Below are positions 23,301-27,420 of a stretch of DNA of 27,420 nucleotides, one piece after another. The translations under genes and the position numbers were made by a program. The stretch is from Monoraphidium neglectum (taxonomy: Eukaryota; Chlorophyta; Chlorophyceae; Sphaeropleales; Selenastraceae), in assembly GCF_000611645.1 (NCBI RefSeq), contig NW_014013184.1:1-27420 (forward strand), written 5' to 3'. The notes beneath the pieces were generated by a model that was not told where the DNA came from, searched no databases, and saw nothing but the letters and a program-made list of their open reading frames with translations. Within the stretch, counting starts at the first letter, position 1. The number at the start of each line of letters is the position of its first letter.

Positions 23301-24580
23301 CTGCGTTGCATATCAAAGGGACATCAGGGCAGAAGACGGGTGTGACAAAGTCCTCAGGAGGCCGTCGTGTGCAATCGCTGGCAAATGTGGCATGGATCTT
23401 ATGCTGAATCTTGTTTGGCTGGCCAGCGAGCGGGAACGGTGGCTGAGGGGGGGGGCAGTTGTTGGATCAAGGTGGGAATGTGGGGCTGGGGTAATATGGG
23501 TGGGGTGATTGCTAAGGGGTGGTGTGAATGAGGGAGCGGTGGTGTCAATCATGCAGGTCGGGCACGGACGCACCAAACAGCAGGATAGCGGTGACAGACA
23601 GGAGGATGGCCGCTACAGGGTCCAGCAGCTTGTCGAGGAAGATGGGCAGCTGGTGGGAAGGTGGCGGTGATGGTGGTGGTGTGTGTGTGTGGGGGGGGGG
23701 TACAAGGGACAGGAACAGGGGCAGGGCACGGCGTGTCGGTGCACTGCTGCACGGTGGAAGTACGGAAACGATATGGGCCAAGCTACTCTGCCAACGTGGC
23801 ACTGCACTGGTCACCCTCAAACAGGCCAGCCTCTGCACTGCAGCAGCTCACTGTTTCCATGCAAGCTGCGTTGCACATCACCAGCGTGCACAGCAGCCAG
23901 TGGGGGTTGGACACCAGAGGCAGCAGCTTCGCGGCGCGCTTCTGTTCAAGAGGCGTGCCGCTGCGCCGCAAGACCTGCAGAGAGGGATAGGAGTCAGTGC
24001 ACCCGGGCGGAGTGCTGGGGGACATAGGCATCATCGGTTTTACCCATCTGCGATTCGACACATCCCGGTCGTCACCGACATGTCCAACCTCTTGATTGCT
24101 GTTGTGAAGCATTTGCTGCCTCATGCCTGTGCGACTGTTACGCTGCTGGATATTGAGCCTCCGTCAGTTCAGAACCCTGTGATCCATTCCCAGTCAGCAC
24201 CCAACCGGCAGCTACCATGCAGCTGCTGCGCCCACCTCTAGCTCAAGGCGGTCGAGGGACAGGAGGCCCAGTGTGAGGCCTGCGACTCGGAAGGGGAGCG
24301 GGCGATCGATCAAGTCGCATTCGTACGCAACAGCTGCGGAGTCCCACTATGATTGATGACACCTTGGCTGAAGGACTGCTTTGTTGTTGCTTCTAGGTTC
24401 ATGGTGGGGGAGGAGGGGCCGGGCCCCGCAGGCGGCGTGCCCTCGCGCAGCGTGCGCACCCGAGAAGACGCCTGAGAAGAGCACTAGAAACGTGACTGTG
24501 ACGGCATAGCCGACCTCCATTGCGATTTCCAAATGCTCGTGGTTGTACGCCCCTGTGGGCGTCACAGCATACTGGACCAT
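20301..24580 (-). CDS. CNNM-type DUF21 plus CBS-pair membrane protein (divalent-cation transport or regulation)
   Basis: Eleven exons (minus): 24580-24460, 24279-24236, 23974-23852, 23649-23574, 23300-23094, 22810-22710, 22460-22380, 22306-22106, 21829-21271, 20969-20854 and 20729-20301; phases match, 685 residues. Family members (CNNM, plant CBSDUF, bacterial CorC) move or regulate Mg2+ and similar ions. DUF21 spans about 20-215: FLVLFSGVFSGLTLGLLSLD, CTLVMCNAACMETLPIFLDK, and GEIIPQAICSRHG, the conserved ion-site helix. TMKTASVAMTPLSKVFAI leads to the CBS pair: DDILASGYSRIPV, IVGLILVKELLELL, MAPLYDVLRFFK, GHSHLAVLM, GIITLEDVIEELMG and EIVDETDRF. About 170 Ser/Ala-rich residues (329-498) interrupt the second CBS. 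ATG 24580 has a good context (GCCATGG). The end is less sure: without the last intron the frame would stop at 20656, giving a shorter tail. Confidence 0.9.
20971..21118. repeat. Complex TG/GA/CG microsatellite in a CNNM intron
   Basis: About 150 bases: (TG)n, then (GA)n, then TGTG mixed with GCGC and a run of CGTG units. It starts just inside the intron next to the acceptor for exon 20969-20854. Most of it alternates purine and pyrimidine, a pattern prone to left-handed Z-DNA. Confidence 0.85.
23669..23700. repeat. GGT/TG/G-run low-complexity tract in a CNNM intron
   Basis: GGTGGTGGT, then TG repeats, then ten G in a row, in the intron between exons 23649-23574 and 23974-23852. Probably a slippage-prone microsatellite. 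Confidence 0.6.
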
Positions 24581-25527
24581 GGCTGCCCCTGCGCGGCGGC
24601 TGTGCTGACACGTGCGCGCACGTGGCGTCACGCGCTGTTGCAGCGACCGCTTCTGCCGGTGACCACAGCGCGTGCCGGCTGCGACTAGCGGCCGCTGATC
24701 AAGAGGAGCTAAGGGTGCATCTGCTTTTCTTTCTCACTCACATTATCTAGAAACTGAGCGAAGCACGGGCGAGCATTGGCCGAGCCGCGTTCCGGTGGCG
24801 GTTTCGAAGATAACAGTGCTTGCTTTTCTAACCTAAAAACTGTTTGATGAAATCTTACATTCACCCAAGACGACGTCGTGGGTTCTCGTGGCCAGGCTGG
24901 GAATAAGCCCGTGGGCATCACAGGGGCAGCAGTACTGGGCGGCTTGTGCCCAAAGCCTTGAGCCCGCAAGCTGTCGCCTCTGCCGTCGCTGGCCTCTGGC
25001 AACAAGACCTGCGATGCACGGCTGCAACATTGCATCAACAACCTCATGGTGGCGACATTTTTGCTCTCTGTGCCGAGAGTCGTTGCCAGCGGGGGCATCG
25101 GTAGCGCGCACACTGCAGCTGCTGCTGCGCCTTTACGCACAGAGGGCGATACTGTTGTGGCGGCTGCCGCGCCACCTCGTCAAAACCAGCACGGTCCTGG
25201 CGGCACGCGGCGAGCGGATGGGGCATCTGGGTGAATGTTGAGGGACCTGGCCCCATGAGCTTCTGGCCCCACCTCTGTGCGCACAGCGCGCTTCATCCAG
25301 CCGACAGGGTCGGCGCCCATTTCAACGCGCACACGCGACGCGCCCCGGCGCCGCAAGCGGGGGCACACAAACCGGTGCAGGCGCCAGGCGCAACGGGTAA
25401 ACCAAGCAGCCTCCTTGTGAAAGCATTGGGTCGTATCCCTGATATCCACCCTTTCCGCGTCCTGGCCCGCTCTCACAAAACGCCACACGCAGCTGCCGCG
25501 GTTCACGCACGCCAGTGAAGAGAGTAA
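24581..25527. other. Upstream region of the CNNM-type gene, unsupported minus-strand frames
   Basis: Holds the CNNM promoter. Two minus-strand frames look partly protein-like: 25506-25180, containing RVRVEMGADPVGWMKRAVRT followed by a GT donor-like GAGGTGGGG, and 25140-24709. Neither matches a family I know and I could not join them with confidence. They may be exons of one unrecognised gene or chance frames. Confidence 0.3.
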
Positions 25528-27168
25528 TTACATTTGTGCACCAGGCAGCAGGGCGGGCGCGGGAAATGACGGCGCCGGTGCTGGGCCGGCCGAGGAACGA
25601 CAAGTGGCATGATGGTACAGGAGAGTGAAGCGCCCCTGCACCTGTGACGAAACGCGGGGCAGCCAGCGCGCCCAAGACGGGCGCCCCGCGCGGCGGCTGC
25701 GCGGAAGGGCACTCAGCACGCCGCGGCGCGGCGCGGGCGCGAGCCGAACCCGGGGATGCCCCGCCGCAGGCCCCCGGCGAGCCGATGCGTAGGAACCGAA
25801 AAGCAGCCGCCAGTCCGCCTTCGGACTGGCGGCCGCACCATCGGACTGGCGGCTGCACCGCCTGAAGCAGCGGCGCACAGCACCAGAGCATGGGGGCGGG
25901 GCGAGGGGTCTCGTCGCGGGCTGCTCCCCGCGGGCGTCGGCTTTGAATCAACAATGGCGCCTCAGGAACCGCAACCGTCTCGGTGCCATGGTTTCCAAGG
26001 GCTGAGTGTGTGATGAGCCGTTGCCGCGGCGACGCCCGCAGCCGGCCGCCGCACGGCATGGGGCCCGTGGGCACTCCCCGCGGCGGCTGGCCCAGGAGGG
26101 GGGCAAAGCCGGGCGAAAACAGCGACACGCGGCCGCAGCAGGAGCGCACGGCCGCGGCAAGGGCGTGTGGGTTCGTCTCGGTAAATAGGCAGCGGTGCGC
26201 GCCCGGTCGGCCAGGCGGCGCGCCCCGCGCTCACTCCTCACAAAGACTGCCCGCGCGAGTCTCGGCAGCAGCCCGGCCCCGCGCGCCGGCTGGAATTATG
26301 GCAGCCTTGCGCGCGCGGCCGGGCCAACGTGCGGATCGGCGGCGAACGGAAGAATGCACAGGGGAGACCAGTGGCTTCGACGGGGCACGTAGGCACGCGC
26401 CGCGAGTTGCATGGCGCCCCCCGTTGCCCGCGGCGATGTTTTGTTTCGTTGGTGCAGTTGGCGCGAGGCGCCGATTTGGTGCGACTGGAGAGCCAAGGCG
26501 GCGGCCGCGCGCGACGAAGCCAGGCGCGCGGCCGCGCCCCTTTGTTAAGACCTTGACCGACATGGCTTTCAAAACAACAGATGCAAGGCAGGCGCCACGA
26601 CAGGTGGGCGGTGGGGCGGCCCGTCGACGAAGAGGACTGCGCTTTTGGTGGGAGGGCAAACGCTGCCGCGGTGCAGGGCAATGCTGCGTCGTTGTTGGGG
26701 TTTCACGACCCAAAAGGAGGGCCGCGCACGGCCGGCAGCCCGAGCCGGCACCTGGGAAAGGGGCGGCCCGCGCCCCAGCCGACACATGGCCGACCCCAGG
26801 CAGAGAGCTGCTGTAAAGAGCGGATCAGCGAGAATGAATCAAGCTCGGAAACAACAACAAAAGCTGTTCACGCGGGCGGGACGGGGGGGGGCTCCCGCAC
26901 GCATCACAGGGCCCGCCCCATGGGGCCCCGCGCCGCGGACGGGAACAAACGAACTCAAGCTTCGGGAGGCAGCCTCGGGTTTGGTGGTGGCGAGTGGGGG
27001 CGGGGGTGGGGTGCGGAAATGCGGGTCGTGTCGGCCGCCTCGTGCCGCTCTCGCGGTCGCTGGGGCCTTCAGATGCTAAATCCTTCAGCGGCAGCTGCCC
27101 CATCAGAAAGGGCCCCCGCCGCCCCGCGCCGGCCGGAGCCCAACCAGACCTCGTCAGATCCCGCCAGA
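25528..27168. other. Very GC-rich non-coding stretch, probably long 3' UTR and intergenic DNA
   Basis: After the stop at 27169 on the minus strand. Long Arg/Ala-rich frames (for example 25983-26816 plus, 25322-26149 minus) compete on both strands, as expected from GC content. A minus-strand TGTAA is at 25528-25532. G-runs lie near 26995-27012. A strong hairpin is at 25803-25856. Confidence 0.4.
25803..25856. repeat. Strong inverted repeat with a duplicated right arm
   Basis: GCCGCCAGTCCG (25806-25817) is followed after a 4-base loop by its exact complement CGGACTGGCGGC (25822-25833), then a second complementary copy, CGGACTGGCGGCTGC (25842-25856), which pairs over 15 bases with 25803-25817. 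Two alternative hairpins can form. In a GC-rich setting either would be very stable. Confidence 0.8.
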
Positions 27169-27420
27169 TCAGATGATGAAGTCCAAGACCGCGTCCTCGT
27201 CGGCGCCGCCCAGCCCGGGCGCCCCCAGGTCGCCGAACAGCTCGAGCGCCGCGTTGCGCGCAAACTCAACGCGCACGTCCCCGCCGTCGTCCATGCTGTA
27301 GCGCCACTCCCAGCTGGGGGCGTCGCCCATGAGCGGCAGCAGGGTGGTCTGCAGGCCGTTGCCGCGGGGGGCGGAGGTGACGACCATGCGGTAGCCATCG
27401 GGCACCTCGAAGACCTGGCG
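27169..27420 (-). CDS. C-terminal end of an unidentified protein (gene continues beyond the window)
   Basis: 84 codons including the TGA at 27169-27171, open to the window edge. The peptide looks genuine: VFEVPDGYRMVVTSAPRGNG, LLPLMGDAPSWEWRYSMDDG, DVRVEFARNAALELFGDLG and an acidic hydrophobic end DEDAVLDFII. The codon choice is strongly GC-ending, like the confident genes here. A CAG near the edge (27415) could be an acceptor. I recognise no family. The acidic end with LDFII could be a protein-binding or activation-type motif, but that is a guess. Confidence 0.6.
   Translation of the reverse strand, partial: RQVFEVPDGYRMVVTSAPRGNGLQTTLLPLMGDAPSWEWRYSMDDGGDVRVEFARNAALELFGDLGAPGLGGADEDAVLDFII

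Noticed and set aside
22312..23508. Longest plus-strand open frame (398 codons)
   Set aside because: It lies antisense to the CNNM exons 5-8 and has no domain. Its length comes from the GC-rich coding strand opposite.
25983..26816. Plus-strand frame of 277 codons ending at a TGTAA
   Set aside because: Composition is random Arg/Ala/Gly/Pro, with equally long frames on the other strand. No domain and no splice logic.

Overview
This is nuclear DNA of a green alga, most likely a chlorophyte (trebouxiophyte- or chlorophycean-like; I cannot name the genus). The signs are GC-rich DNA, genes cut into many short exons with small GT-AG introns, green-lineage protein families (an S40/senescence-regulator-like protein, a plant-type CNNM/DUF21-CBS protein, an algal prolyl-4-hydroxylase fold), TGTAA motifs 3' of several genes, and many CA/TG tracts. 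A run of 522 N at 13983-14504 marks it as a draft assembly. I saw no bacterial-type operons, CRISPR arrays, rRNA or tRNA.

Layout. 1-900 (+): last two exons of a Rab2-type small GTPase, with 3' UTR to about 1440. 2494-2653: a striking cluster of GTTAC/GTAAC motifs, followed at 2726-2890 (-) by an orphan terminal exon. 4168-4506 (+): a small cysteine-rich prepropeptide-like secreted protein. From 6063 on, every confident gene is on the minus strand: an S40-like protein (6063-7207), a short two-helix membrane protein probably of the chloroplast (8412-9030), the regulatory beta subunit of protein kinase CK2 (10247-13266), the gap, a long protein ending in a prolyl-4-hydroxylase-like 2-oxoglutarate dioxygenase domain (15372-19898), a CNNM-type DUF21-CBS membrane protein (20301-24580), and the 3' end of an unidentified gene that runs off the window (27169-27420). 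24581-27168 and 13267-15371 hold no gene I can support.

I joined exons by hand. At every internal junction a GT donor and AG acceptor were present and the codon phase matched on both sides. That makes the CK2-beta, CNNM, S40 and dioxygenase models fairly strong. Starts, the CNNM C-terminus and the dioxygenase N-terminus are less sure. No metabolic theme joins the neighbours: membrane traffic (Rab2), kinase regulation (CK2-beta), divalent-cation homeostasis (CNNM), hydroxylation (P4H) and possible stress or nuclear regulation (S40) sit side by side, as is usual in a nuclear genome. The most unusual items are the dioxygenase fused to a long non-secretory N-terminus that may be myristoylated, the CK2-beta with a Gly/Gln-rich tail, the algal S40-like protein, the secreted cysteine-rich orphan, and the GTTAC inverted-repeat cluster.
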